From NCBI RefSeq assembly GCF_900089495.1, contig NZ_LT605203.1:3443040-3507039 (forward strand): 64,000 nt of DNA, read 5' to 3'. The translations under genes were made by a program, and so were the position numbers. This stretch comes from Thiomonas sp. X19. Lineage in GTDB: Bacteria > Pseudomonadota > Gammaproteobacteria > Burkholderiales > Burkholderiaceae_C. Positions 17,114-26,288 of the stretch are shown here, in pieces (within the stretch, counting starts at the first letter, position 1; each line of letters opens with the position of its first letter). The notes under the pieces are model-generated. The model saw only the letters and a program-made list of their open reading frames with translations. It was not told the DNA's origin and searched no databases.

Positions 17114-19207
17114 TCAGCCGGTCTGGGCGTCCAGATCGTGATCGTCGCCGGCGCCAAACGCACGGCGGCGCAAGGCGGCCAGTTGGTCGCGGGCACGCGC
17201 GGCCTGCTCGAATTCGAGGTTGCGGGCGTGTTCCAGCATGCGTTTTTCGAGCTGGCGAATCTCGCGTGCCAGGTCCTTCTCGTCCAGGGCTTCGAAGCGC
17301 GCATGCTCCTGGTCGGCGCGTTGCTGCGCGCGCGCGGTACTGCCGGACTGGTCGTAGACGCCGTCGATCAAATCGCGCACCTGCTTGACCACGCTGCGCG
17401 GCGTGATGCCCAGGGCCAGGTTGTGGGCGACCTGCTTGGTGCGGCGGCGCTCGGTCTCGCCCATGGCGCGGCGCATGGAGTCGGTGACCACGTCGGCGTA
17501 GAGAATGGCCTTGCCGTTGATGTTGCGCGCGGCGCGGCCGATGGTCTGAATCAGCGAGCGCTCCGAGCGCAGGAAGCCTTCCTTGTCGGCATCCAGAATG
17601 GCCACCAGCGAGACTTCGGGAATGTCCAGCCCCTCGCGCAGCAGGTTGATGCCCACCAGCACGTCGAACAGGCCCAGGCGCAGGTCGCGCAGGATCTCCA
17701 CGCGCTCCATGGTGTCGATGTCGGAGTGCAGATAGCGCACTTTCACGCCGTTGTCGGACAAGTACTCGGTGAGCTGCTCGGCCATGCGCTTGGTCAGCGT
17801 GGTGACGAGCACACGGTCGCCCGCATTCACCCGCAGGCGAATCTCGCCCAGCAGGTCGTCCACCTGGGCGGTGGCCGGGCGCACCTCCACCACCGGGTCC
17901 ACCAGGCCGGTGGGGCGCACGACCTGCTCCACCACCGCGCCCGCGTGCTCCAGCTCATAGGCCGCGGGGGTGGCCGAGACGAAGGTCGCCTGGCGCATCT
18001 TGCTCTCGAATTCGGCGAACTTCAGCGGCCGGTTGTCCAGCGCCGAGGGCAGGCGAAAACCGTAGTCCACCAGCGTGGTCTTGCGTGCGCGGTCGCCGTT
18101 GTACATGCCGTTGAACTGGCCGATGAGCACATGGCTTTCGTCCAGGAACATCAGCGCGTCGGGCGGCAGGTAATCCACCAGGGTGGACGGCGGCTCGCCA
18201 GGAGCGGCGCCCGACAGATGCCGGGTGTAGTTCTCGATGCCCTTGCAATGGCCGATCTCGGTGAGCATCTCCAGGTCGAAGCGGGTGCGCTGCTCCAGGC
18301 GCTGCGCCTCCACCAGCTTGCCGGCGCGGCGGAACTCGCCCAGGCGCTCTTTCAATTCGGCCTCGATGGCCACCGTCGCCTCCAGCACCCGTTCCTTGGG
18401 CGTGACGTAATGGCTGCTGGGGTAGACGGTGAAGCGCGGAATTTTTTGCCGCATGGCCCCGGTGAGCGGGTCGAACAGGGTGAGCGCCTCGATCTCGTCG
18501 TCGAACAGCTCCACGCGTATGGCCAGCTCGGCGTGCTCGGCCGGGAAAATGTCGATCTGGTCGCCGCGAACACGAAAGGAGCCACGGGTGAACTCCACGT
18601 CGTTGCGGGTGTACTGCATGCGCACGAGCTGGGCGATGACGTCGCGCTGCCCCTGCTTGTCGCCCACGCGCATGGTCATGATCATGGCGTGGTAATCCGC
18701 CGGATTGCCGATGCCGTAGATGGCGCTGACGGTGGCCACGATGATCACATCGCGCCGCTCCAGCAGGCTCTTGGTGGCCGAGAGCCGCATCTGTTCGATG
18801 TGCTCGTTGATGGCGCTGTCCTTCTCGATGAACAGGTCGCGCTGCGGCACATAGGCCTCGGGCTGGTAGTAATCGTAGTAACTGACAAAATATTCCACGG
18901 CGTTTTTCGGGAAAAACTCGCGAAATTCGCTGTAAAGCTGCGCCGCTAGTGTTTTATTCGGCGCAAACACGATGGCTGGACGCCCCAGACGGGCAATCAC
19001 GTTCGCCATGGTGAAGGTCTTGCCCGAGCCCGTCACGCCCAGCAGGGTCTGGAAGCTCAGGCCGTCGGTGATGCCTTCCACCAGCTTGGCGATGGCCTCG
19101 GGCTGGTCGCCTGCTGGCGGGTAGGGCTGATGCAGTTGGAACGGTGAGCCCGGAAAGCGCATCAAGGACGGCTGTGCGGACGGTTCGACGATGGCGAGAC
19201 TGGGCAT
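17114..19207 (-). CDS. uvrB: UvrABC excinuclease subunit B
   Basis: This 697-aa helicase-like protein loads onto damaged DNA after UvrA and prepares it for UvrC. It has Walker A GVTGSGKT (about 57-64), the beta-hairpin [16 protein letters not shown] in MFLDESHV, and helicase motif VI in [11 protein letters not shown]-terminal UVR domain ([24 protein letters not shown]) binds UvrC. The ATG at 19207 gives [10 protein letters not shown]; a few upstream codons are open, but the family has no longer N-terminus. It is divergent from the aminotransferase gene across a 182-bp gap. Confidence 0.98.
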   Translation of the reverse strand: MPSLAIVEPSAQPSLMRFPGSPFQLHQPYPPAGDQPEAIAKLVEGITDGLSFQTLLGVTGSGKTFTMANVIARLGRPAIVFAPNKTLAAQLYSEFREFFPKNAVEYFVSYYDYYQPEAYVPQRDLFIEKDSAINEHIEQMRLSATKSLLERRDVIIVATVSAIYGIGNPADYHAMIMTMRVGDKQGQRDVIAQLVRMQYTRNDVEFTRGSFRVRGDQIDIFPAEHAELAIRVELFDDEIEALTLFDPLTGAMRQKIPRFTVYPSSHYVTPKERVLEATVAIEAELKERLGEFRRAGKLVEAQRLEQRTRFDLEMLTEIGHCKGIENYTRHLSGAAPGEPPSTLVDYLPPDALMFLDESHVLIGQFNGMYNGDRARKTTLVDYGFRLPSALDNRPLKFAEFESKMRQATFVSATPAAYELEHAGAVVEQVVRPTGLVDPVVEVRPATAQVDDLLGEIRLRVNAGDRVLVTTLTKRMAEQLTEYLSDNGVKVRYLHSDIDTMERVEILRDLRLGLFDVLVGINLLREGLDIPEVSLVAILDADKEGFLRSERSLIQTIGRAARNINGKAILYADVVTDSMRRAMGETERRRTKQVAHNLALGITPRSVVKQVRDLIDGVYDQSGSTARAQQRADQEHARFEALDEKDLAREIRQLEKRMLEHARNLEFEQAARARDQLAALRRRAFGAGDDHDLDAQTG

Positions 19208-19292
19208 GGCGGATTTCGAAGGAAAAAGCGACCGGCGTTGCACATCCCCGACATGGGTGGGGTGGGCGCGGGCCGGAAATCCGCTGGCGGCC

Positions 19293-19298
19293 TAAAAT
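19293..19298 (+). promoter_or_regulatory. Candidate -10 box for the aminotransferase gene
   Basis: TAAAAT lies 91 bp upstream of the aminotransferase ATG in the 182-bp divergent spacer shared with uvrB. No good -35 is seen 16-18 bp upstream. It is the only AT-rich hexamer in the right place. Confidence 0.35.
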
Positions 19299-19389
19299 CA
19301 GGGGTCTTCCGGTCTGCGCTGGGCCAGCCACAAGCCCAGCATTTTGCGCCCGGCAATCCCTCCATCCCTAGAGCCCCTCACAAACACCC

Positions 19390-20613
19390 ATGAGTGCATC
19401 GCTTTTTGCCAGCGTGGACATGGCCCCGCGCGACCCCATCCTCGGCCTGAACGAGCAATTCCAGGCCGACCCCAACCCGAGCAAGGTCAACCTCGGCGTG
19501 GGCGTTTACACCGACGAGAACGGCAAACTGCCCCTGCTGGCCTGCGTCAAAGAAGCGGAAAACCTGCTGGCCGAGAGCCCGAAGCCGCGCGGCTACCTGC
19601 CCATCGACGGCATCGCTGCCTATGACCAGGCGGTGCAAGACCTGGTGTTCGGCGCCGGCAGTGATCTGCTGGGCGCGGGACGCGTGGTCACGGTGCAAGC
19701 CCTGGGCGGCACCGGCGGCCTGAAGCTGGGGGCCGATTTCCTCAAGCGCCTGAACCCCGCCGCGCAGGTGCTGATTTCCGACCCGAGCTGGGAAAACCAC
19801 CGCGCCCTGTTCGAGTCCGCCGGCTTCGTCGTGGGCAACTACCCGTATTACGACGCCAAGGCACGCGGCATCGCCTTCGACGCCATGCTGGGCGCGTTGA
19901 ATCGGACGGCCGCCGGCACCGTGATCGTGCTGCACGCCTGTTGCCACAACCCCACCGGCTACGACCTGCAGCCGGAGCAATGGGAGCAGGTCATCGCCGC
20001 GCTCAAGGCGCGCGGCCTGGTTCCCTTCCTCGACATGGCCTACCAGGGCTTCGGCTTCGGCCTGAAGGAAGACGGCGCCGTGATCCAGCAATTCGTCGCC
20101 AGCGGCCTGGACTTCTTCGTCTCCACCTCGTTCTCCAAGAGCTTCTCGCTCTACGGCGAGCGGGTCGGCGCGCTCAGCGTGGTCTGCGCCAGCAAGGATG
20201 AAGCCGCCCGCGTGCTGTCCCAACTCAAGCGCGTCATCCGCACCAACTATTCCAACCCGCCCACCCATGGCGCCCAGGTCGTGGCCACCGTGCTCTCCAC
20301 CCCCGCGCTGCGCGCGCAGTGGGAACAGGAACTGGCCAATATGCGCGAGCGCATTCGCACCATGCGGGTCGCCCTGGTCGATCGCTTGAAGGCACAAGGC
20401 GTCAACACCGATTTGAGCTTCATCACCCGCCAGAAAGGCATGTTCAGCTACTCCGGCCTGAGCGCCGAGCAGATGGAAGCGCTGCGCACGCAGCACGGCA
20501 TCTACGGCGTCAGCACCGGTCGCATCTGCGTGGCCGCGCTCAACACCCGCAACATCGATTACGTCGCCAAAGCCATGGCAGCGGCCATGCAGTCCGAAAA
20601 GGGCATGGCCTGA
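19390..20613 (+). CDS. Aromatic/aspartate amino-acid aminotransferase (PLP, class I)
   Basis: This 407-aa protein has the AspC/TyrB subgroup pattern: VNLGVGVYTDENGKLP, the HNPTG motif (H186-G190), D215 (FLDMAYQGF) and the PLP-binding K250 in STSFSKSFSLYGERVGAL. It transfers amino groups between aspartate or aromatic amino acids and 2-oxoglutarate. Sequence alone does not separate TyrB from AspC, so no symbol is given. It is transcribed divergently from uvrB. The length fits the family. Confidence 0.95.
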   Translation: MSASLFASVDMAPRDPILGLNEQFQADPNPSKVNLGVGVYTDENGKLPLLACVKEAENLLAESPKPRGYLPIDGIAAYDQAVQDLVFGAGSDLLGAGRVVTVQALGGTGGLKLGADFLKRLNPAAQVLISDPSWENHRALFESAGFVVGNYPYYDAKARGIAFDAMLGALNRTAAGTVIVLHACCHNPTGYDLQPEQWEQVIAALKARGLVPFLDMAYQGFGFGLKEDGAVIQQFVASGLDFFVSTSFSKSFSLYGERVGALSVVCASKDEAARVLSQLKRVIRTNYSNPPTHGAQVVATVLSTPALRAQWEQELANMRERIRTMRVALVDRLKAQGVNTDLSFITRQKGMFSYSGLSAEQMEALRTQHGIYGVSTGRICVAALNTRNIDYVAKAMAAAMQSEKGMA

Positions 20614-20782
20614 GTGCTGGGTACTTTCGCTATTTTCGCCCTTCCCGCCGCGATGCCCGGGCCCTATGCCCGCCCTGCTTCCGCCCCGAATTCCCGACCC
20701 TGCCAAGGGGGCGGGATCCTGGGTGCGTGCAGGCAGATGGCTAGCCCGGTCGTAAAATTGCTGCATTGCACAAGGAGTCGAA

Positions 20783-22060
20783 ATGGTTTATGACTGGTAT
20801 GAATCGCAGCGCGCCATGCTCAGCCCACTGGCCGAGTTTGCCGAGGCTGCGTCCAAGTTCTACACCAATCCCTTGTGGCCCTTGTCGCAGACGCCCGGCG
20901 CCCAGCGCCTGTCGGCCAGCTACGAGTTGATGCACCGCCTGCTCAAGAGCTACGAAAAACCCGCGTTCGGCATCACCTCGGTGAAGGTGGATGGGCGCGA
21001 AATCGCCATCCAGGAACAAGTGGCGCTGGACAAGCCCTTCTGTCGCTTGCTGCGCTTCAAACGTTTCACCGACGACCCGAAGATGCTCGAGCGGCTGAAA
21101 AACGCGCCGACCGTGCTGATCGTGGCGCCACTCTCCGGCCACCATGCCACCCTGCTGCGCGACACCGTGCGCACCATGCTGCAGGACCACAAGGTCTTCA
21201 TCACCGACTGGGTTGACGCGCGCATGGTGCCCACCGAGCAAGGCGGGTTCTCGCTCGACGATTACATCGCGTACGTGCAGGAATTCATCCGCCACATCGG
21301 CCCCGACGTGCACGTCATGTCGGTGTGCCAGCCCACCGTGCCGGTGCTGGCCGCGATCTCGCTGATGGCCTCGGCCGGGGAAGCCACGCCGCGCAGCATG
21401 GTGATGATGGGCGGGCCGATCGACGCACGCAAATCGCCCACGGCGGTGAACAATCTGGCGATGAACAAGAGCTACGAATGGTTCGAAACCAACGTCATTT
21501 ACCGTGTGCCGGTGAACTATCCCGGCGCCGGCCGCCGCGTCTACCCCGGCTTTTTGCAACACACCGGCTTCGTCGCGATGAACCCGGACCGGCACTTCAA
21601 TTCGCACTACGACTTTTTCCTCGACCTGGTGCGCGGCGACACCGATGACGCCGAAGCCCACCGCAGCTTCTATGACGAATACAACGCCGTGCTCGACCTG
21701 CCGGCCGAGTACTACCTCGACACCATCCGCATCGTGTTCCAGGACTTCGCCCTGGTCCATGGCACGTGGACCGTGCATGGCAAACCGGTGCGGCCGCAAG
21801 ACATTCGCAACACCGCGCTGATGACCATCGAAGGCGAGCTCGACGACATCTCCGGCGCCGGCCAGACCGAAGCCGCGCATCAACTCTGCACCGGCGTTCC
21901 AGAGGCCGACAGCACCCACTTCACCGTGCCCGGTGCCGGCCACTACGGCATTTTCGCCGGCCGCCGCTGGCGCGACATCACCTACCCCCGCGTGCGCGAC
22001 TTCATCGCCGCCCATCGCGAAGGCGCGGTGCAAAAAGCGCCCCGCCGCCGCACCGCCTGA
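20783..22060 (+). CDS. phaZ: Intracellular polyhydroxybutyrate depolymerase
   Basis: This 425-aa protein matches the PhaZa1-type intracellular depolymerases of Cupriavidus. It starts MVYDWYESQRAMLSPLAEFAE and has the nucleophile Cys182 in MSVCQPTVPVLA, which replaces the Ser of other lipases. The late AGHYGIFAGRRWR carries the catalytic His, and EGELDDISG the likely acid. It mobilises PHB granules to 3-hydroxybutyrate. AAGGAG seven bases upstream fixes the start, and TAAAAT at 20753-20758 is a possible -10. It implies that the cell stores PHB, although phaC is not in the window. Confidence 0.96.
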   Translation: MVYDWYESQRAMLSPLAEFAEAASKFYTNPLWPLSQTPGAQRLSASYELMHRLLKSYEKPAFGITSVKVDGREIAIQEQVALDKPFCRLLRFKRFTDDPKMLERLKNAPTVLIVAPLSGHHATLLRDTVRTMLQDHKVFITDWVDARMVPTEQGGFSLDDYIAYVQEFIRHIGPDVHVMSVCQPTVPVLAAISLMASAGEATPRSMVMMGGPIDARKSPTAVNNLAMNKSYEWFETNVIYRVPVNYPGAGRRVYPGFLQHTGFVAMNPDRHFNSHYDFFLDLVRGDTDDAEAHRSFYDEYNAVLDLPAEYYLDTIRIVFQDFALVHGTWTVHGKPVRPQDIRNTALMTIEGELDDISGAGQTEAAHQLCTGVPEADSTHFTVPGAGHYGIFAGRRWRDITYPRVRDFIAAHREGAVQKAPRRRTA

Positions 22061-22129
22061 ACGATCGGCGCACATCGATCGGCGCGAACCGGCCCGCAAG
22101 GCGCAAAGGACCGCGGACGAACAACTCGC

Positions 22130-22837
22130 ATGAGTGCCCCAAGCCTGGCCGACCGCATCGACGCGGCCCTGCCGCAAACGCAGTGCACCCGCTGCGGCTA
22201 TGCCGATTGCCGCGCCTATGCCGAGGCCGTGGCGACGGGTCTGGCCGGCATCAACCAATGCCCGCCGGGGGGCGCCGAAGGCGTTGCGCGGCTGGCCGCC
22301 ATCACCGGCCGACCGCCCGTGCCGCTCAATCCCGCACATGGCGTCGAAGGCCCGCGCCGCATTGCGGTGGTCGACGAGGCCTGGTGCATCGGCTGCACGC
22401 TGTGCATCGACGCCTGCCCGGTGGACGTCATCGCCGGTGCGCCCAAGCGCATGCACGGCGTTCTGGCGGACGGCTGCACCGGTTGCGAACTCTGCCTGCC
22501 TCCCTGCCCGATGGACTGCATCCACCTGCAGCCCATCGGCGACCCCATGCTGGCAACCCGGACCGGCTGGAACGCCTGGAGCGCTCCCCTGGCGCAGCAG
22601 GCCCGGCAGCGCTATGCGGCGCACCGCAAACGGCTCGAGCGGCGCAGCCACAATCGCCCCGATGGCTTGCCAACAACGGGCTTTGCAACCCAGGGCTTGC
22701 CTGCAAAGGCTGCTGGCCCCATGCAGCCTGCCGATTCACCGCCACACGAAACGACCTCGGCTTCAGCGCCCAAGAAAGACCTGATTGCGGCCGCACTGGA
22801 GCGCGCGCGCCAGCGCCAGGCCCAGCGCAAAGCCTGA
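22130..22837 (+). CDS. rnfB: RnfB-type iron-sulfur protein
   Basis: This 235-aa protein has an N-terminal 4Fe-4S domain (CTRCGYADCRAYAEA...NQCPPGG) and two ferredoxin clusters, CIGCTLCIDACPVD and CTGCELCLPPCPMD. The C-terminal 70 residues are low-complexity. RnfB normally passes electrons in the Rnf complex, but here no other rnf genes are adjacent and the N-terminal membrane anchor of classical RnfB is missing. This fits the lone RnfB-like ferredoxin found next to nth in many Burkholderiales. Its partner is unknown; a role in keeping the Nth cluster or other Fe-S proteins supplied with electrons is only a guess. Confidence 0.9.
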   Translation: MSAPSLADRIDAALPQTQCTRCGYADCRAYAEAVATGLAGINQCPPGGAEGVARLAAITGRPPVPLNPAHGVEGPRRIAVVDEAWCIGCTLCIDACPVDVIAGAPKRMHGVLADGCTGCELCLPPCPMDCIHLQPIGDPMLATRTGWNAWSAPLAQQARQRYAAHRKRLERRSHNRPDGLPTTGFATQGLPAKAAGPMQPADSPPHETTSASAPKKDLIAAALERARQRQAQRKA

Positions 22838-22915
22838 GCCGGCAAGGCAAGACCAGGCGTCGGCCGCTTCACTGCAGCGCAGCCCCGGCCCTCCATTCAA
22901 GGCGACAATTCAACC

Positions 22916-23560
22916 ATGCAAAAAGCCGCCATTCAAAGCCTGTTCGCACGCCTGCAGGCCGCCAATCCGCAGCCGCGCAGCGAGCTGGAGTACCGCAACC
23001 CCTTCGAGTTGCTGGTGGCCGTGGCGCTGTCGGCCCAGGCCACGGACGTCAGCGTCAACAAGGCCACGCCCGCCCTGTTCGCCGCCGCGCCCACGCCGCA
23101 AGCGATGGCCGCCTTGGGGGAAGACGGCATCGCGCCCTACATCCGCACCATCGGCCTGTATCGCACCAAGGCGAAGAATGTGGCTGCGCTCAGCCGCATG
23201 CTGGTGGAACTGCACGGCGGCCAGGTGCCGAGCCAGCGCGAAGCCCTGGAGGCCTTGCCGGGAGTGGGTCGCAAAACGGCCAACGTGGTGCTGAACATCG
23301 CCTTCGGCCAAGCCACGCTGGCGGTGGACACGCATATCTTCCGCGTCGCCAACCGCCTCGGCCTGGCGCGCGGTAAGACGCCGCTGGAGGTGGAAACCAA
23401 GCTGATGAAGGTCGTGCCCGCCGCCTACCTGCACGACGCCCACCACTGGCTCATCCTTCATGGGCGCTATGTCTGCAAGGCGCGCAAGCCTGAATGCTGG
23501 CGCTGCGATCTGGCCGATCTGTGCGCGCACCAACCCAAAACGCCGGGGCCCTCGGCATGA
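22916..23560 (+). CDS. nth: Endonuclease III
   Basis: This 214-aa DNA glycosylase/AP lyase removes oxidised pyrimidines. The helix-hairpin-helix LPGVGRKTANVVL holds the catalytic Lys120, and Asp138 follows in LAVDTHIFR. The C-terminal [4Fe-4S] cysteines are C187, C194, C197 and C203, at the same positions as in E. coli Nth. It lies 78 bp after rnfB, and its stop overlaps the btuF start (ATGA), so rnfB-nth-btuF look like one transcription unit. Confidence 0.98.
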   Translation: MQKAAIQSLFARLQAANPQPRSELEYRNPFELLVAVALSAQATDVSVNKATPALFAAAPTPQAMAALGEDGIAPYIRTIGLYRTKAKNVAALSRMLVELHGGQVPSQREALEALPGVGRKTANVVLNIAFGQATLAVDTHIFRVANRLGLARGKTPLEVETKLMKVVPAAYLHDAHHWLILHGRYVCKARKPECWRCDLADLCAHQPKTPGPSA

Positions 23561-24522
23561 GCGGTATGCCACGAGCGGCCTGGCATGGCCAAAGCCGGGT
23601 TCCGCGCCCTCTGCGCCGGGCTGGCACCGCCACACGGAGCCAGGTTCTTGGCGCCCTGCTGCTCGCCGCCCTGTTCGTCGGCCTGCTGCCCATCGCCCAA
23701 GCCAGCATCAGCGTGCGCGACGATACCGGCAAGTTGGTGCTGCTGGCGCATCCGGCACAGCGCATCGTCGCGCTGTCGCCGCAGCTGGTGGAATTGAGCT
23801 ATGCCGCCGGAGCGGGCAGCAAGCTCATTGCCACCGTGCAACATGCCGACGCACCATCCGCCGCGCGCAAGCTGCCGCGCGTGGGTGATGCCTTCGCGCT
23901 CAATCTGGAAGCCATCGCCAGCCTGAAGCCCGATCTCATCCTGGCCTGGAAATCAGGCACGCCGCCGCGCCAAATCGACACCCTGCAGCGCCTCGGCATT
24001 CCGGTGTACTGGAGCCAGACCGACAGCTTGCAAGCCATCGCCAACACGGTGCGGCGCATTGGTGAGCTGGCCGGCACCGATGCCGTGGCCAGTCCCTGGG
24101 TGCGCGACTTCGACGCCCGCATGGCGGCCTTGCGCGCACGCTACGCCCGGCAGGCGCCGGTGCGGGTGTTCTACCAGGTCTGGGGCGACCCGCTGATGAC
24201 CGTGGGCGGGCCGCAACTCATCAACCAGGCGATTGACTTGTGCGGTGGCGTCAACCCCTTCGCCGCGTTGCCGCTGCTGGCGCCGAGCATCAGCCGCGAA
24301 GCGGTGATCGCCGCGGACCCGCAACTCATCGTCGCCGCCAGCTCCAATGCCGACGCGCTCGACGCCTGGACCCGCGACTCCGAGGTCAGCGCCGTGCGCC
24401 ACCGCCAGCTCGTGCTGCTCAACCCGCACCAGTTGCCGCGCATGGGCGCGCAGGTGCTGGACGGCGTGGCGCAACTCTGCGCCGCCATCGCCCGCACCCG
24501 CAGCATCGACGGTGGGCGATGA
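23557..24522 (+). CDS. btuF: Vitamin B12 ABC transporter substrate-binding protein
   Basis: This 321-aa protein has a basic N-terminus and a hydrophobic signal (VLGALLLAALFVGLLPIAQA) and then a BtuF-type periplasmic binding fold: RIVALSPQLVELSYAAGAG, LPRVGDAFALNLEAIASLKPDLILAW, and a C-terminal lobe with VFYQVWGDPLMTVGG. The ATG at 23557 overlaps the nth stop by four bases and is preferred over codons lying inside nth. It faces btuDCB tail to tail with a 10-bp gap, so the binding protein is not cotranscribed with its transporter and is not under the riboswitch. Confidence 0.92.
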   Translation: MSGMPRAAWHGQSRVPRPLRRAGTATRSQVLGALLLAALFVGLLPIAQASISVRDDTGKLVLLAHPAQRIVALSPQLVELSYAAGAGSKLIATVQHADAPSAARKLPRVGDAFALNLEAIASLKPDLILAWKSGTPPRQIDTLQRLGIPVYWSQTDSLQAIANTVRRIGELAGTDAVASPWVRDFDARMAALRARYARQAPVRVFYQVWGDPLMTVGGPQLINQAIDLCGGVNPFAALPLLAPSISREAVIAADPQLIVAASSNADALDAWTRDSEVSAVRHRQLVLLNPHQLPRMGAQVLDGVAQLCAAIARTRSIDGGR

Positions 24523-24532
24523 GTCCGACTCT

Positions 24533-25273
24533 TCAAACCGGCAGCCACAAGTCGGGGCCATCCTGGCGCGGCACGCGCTGCCAGTCGCAGCCGTAAAGCC
24601 GCTGCAGGGGATGCGCCTGCAGGGCCTGGTCGACGGGGCCGGCGATCCACTGCCCACCGGGCACCAGACCCAGCACATGGGTGGCCACATGCGCCACCCA
24701 GTTCACATCATGCGCAGCGAACACGATGCCCTGTTGCGGCAACCCGCGCAGCAAGCGCGCCACCAGGCCCTGATGCGCCGGGTCCTGGAACGAGACGGGC
24801 TCGTCCAGCAGCAGCAGCGGCGTGCGCTGTGCCAAGACCTGGGCCAGGGCGACGCGCTGGCGTTCGCCGGCCGAGAGTTGCAGCACATGCCGATGGGCGA
24901 GATGCGCTGCATCCACCCGGCGCAGGCAGTCCATCGCCGCGGCGTCGTCAACGCTGTGCTGCGCCAGGGTCACGGCATGCAGCACGGCGATGCCGAAGCG
25001 GTCGCGCGGCTGGCTGGGCAGAAACGCGCGCTGTTGCGCCAGCGCGCGCGGCGACAACGCCGACAGGGCCGTGCCGCCCAGCAGCACCGGAGCCGGCCCC
25101 TCGCCCAGGCCGGCCAATTGTCGCAGCAGGGTGGACTTGCCCGCGCCGTTGCGCCCGAGTACCGCCCAGCGCTCACCCCGCCGCACCTGCATGCACAACT
25201 GGCGCAGCAACAGACGCGGGCCGATGCGCACATCCAGCCGGTCGGCGGCAAGCAGCGCGGTGGACGGATTCAT
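24533..25273 (-). CDS. btuD: Vitamin B12 ABC transporter ATPase
   Basis: This 246-aa ABC ATPase has Walker A GRNGAGKST (40-48), the signature LSAGERQR, Walker B LLLLDEP and the switch His in FAAHDVNW. Its start overlaps btuC by 4 bp. Together with BtuC and BtuF it would import cobalamin across the inner membrane. Upstream codons of the same frame lie inside btuC and are not used. Assignment to B12 rather than iron-siderophore rests on the neighbouring btuB and the cobalamin riboswitch. Confidence 0.9.
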   Translation of the reverse strand: MNPSTALLAADRLDVRIGPRLLLRQLCMQVRRGERWAVLGRNGAGKSTLLRQLAGLGEGPAPVLLGGTALSALSPRALAQQRAFLPSQPRDRFGIAVLHAVTLAQHSVDDAAAMDCLRRVDAAHLAHRHVLQLSAGERQRVALAQVLAQRTPLLLLDEPVSFQDPAHQGLVARLLRGLPQQGIVFAAHDVNWVAHVATHVLGLVPGGQWIAGPVDQALQAHPLQRLYGCDWQRVPRQDGPDLWLPV

Positions 25274-26250
25274 CGCGGCTGCCGGATCAACAGCAGAATG
25301 AACACCGGCGCACCGATCAAGGCGGTGATGGCGCCGACCGGCAGTTCGTAAGGCATGGCCACGCCCCGCGCCAGGGAATCGGCCGCCACCACCAGCGCCG
25401 CGCCCACCAAGGGCACGGCCCAGCATTGCTGGCGCATGCGCACCACGCCGAACATGCGCAGCAAGTGCGGCACGACCAGGCCGACGAAGCCCACCGCGCC
25501 GGCTTCGGCCACCGCGGCGCCCGTGGCCACGGCGGCCAGCAGCACCAGCCCGAGGCGCAGGCGATGCACCGGCTCGCCGAGCAGCCAGGCATGCTCGCTG
25601 CCCAGCGCCAGCCGGTCGAACGCACGGCCCCATCCCGCCAGAATCGCAGCCAGCACGATGGCCACCAGGCACAGCCAGCGACCGAAGCGCGCACCCGACA
25701 AATCCCCCACCAGCCAGAACACCGCGCCGCGCAAACTCTGCTCCGGCACCAGCGCCAGCAGCAAGGTGGAGCCGGCGGCGAACACCGCCGAGAGCATGGC
25801 GCCGATCAGAATGAGCTGGGCCGGCGCCTCGTCATCCGGGCTGGCCATGGCGCGGCGGCCCAGCAGCAGCAACAGCCCCAGCGCCGCCAGCGCCCCGCCG
25901 ACGCTGCCCAGCCAGAGCTGTCTGCCGAAAACCACCAGCATGGCAATGGCCCCCATGCCGGCACCTGCGGAGGCGCCGAGCACATAGGGGTCGGCCAGGG
26001 GGTTGCGCAGCACGAGTTGCATGGCCAGCCCGGCCAGCGCCAGCAAGGCTCCAGCCCCGGCACCGGCCAGCACGCGCGGAATGCGCAACTGCGCGATGAT
26101 CGGCCAGTTCCAGCCGCCCGCGCCCACGCTCACGCCCAGCAGCACCGCCAGCACCAGCACACCGGCCGTCATGGCCAGCAAGCGGCCGCTGTGCGGCTCG
26201 ATGCGGCGGCCGGTCAGTTCCGGGGCTTGGTCGATGGTGGGAGCGGACAT
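25270..26250 (-). CDS. btuC: Vitamin B12 ABC transporter permease (FecCD/BtuC family)
   Basis: This 326-aa membrane protein has about ten hydrophobic segments. FecCD landmarks are RIPRVLAGAGAGALLALAG, NPLADPYVLGASAGAG, GAVGFVGLVVPHLLR and the late ELPVGAITALIGAPVFILLL. It forms the transmembrane channel with BtuD. It ends with a 4-bp overlap into btuD and starts 38 bp after btuB, on the same strand, so btuB-btuC-btuD are probably one riboswitch-controlled operon. Confidence 0.92.
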   Translation of the reverse strand: MSAPTIDQAPELTGRRIEPHSGRLLAMTAGVLVLAVLLGVSVGAGGWNWPIIAQLRIPRVLAGAGAGALLALAGLAMQLVLRNPLADPYVLGASAGAGMGAIAMLVVFGRQLWLGSVGGALAALGLLLLLGRRAMASPDDEAPAQLILIGAMLSAVFAAGSTLLLALVPEQSLRGAVFWLVGDLSGARFGRWLCLVAIVLAAILAGWGRAFDRLALGSEHAWLLGEPVHRLRLGLVLLAAVATGAAVAEAGAVGFVGLVVPHLLRMFGVVRMRQQCWAVPLVGAALVVAADSLARGVAMPYELPVGAITALIGAPVFILLLIRQPR

Positions 26251-26288
26251 GGGGAGAACGGCGTGAGCAGGACGGCATACCGCGTGGG

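Noticed and set aside
17062..17304. N-terminal extension of the sugar dehydrogenase frame
   Set aside because: It overlaps uvrB coding sequence; the signal peptide starts at 17061.
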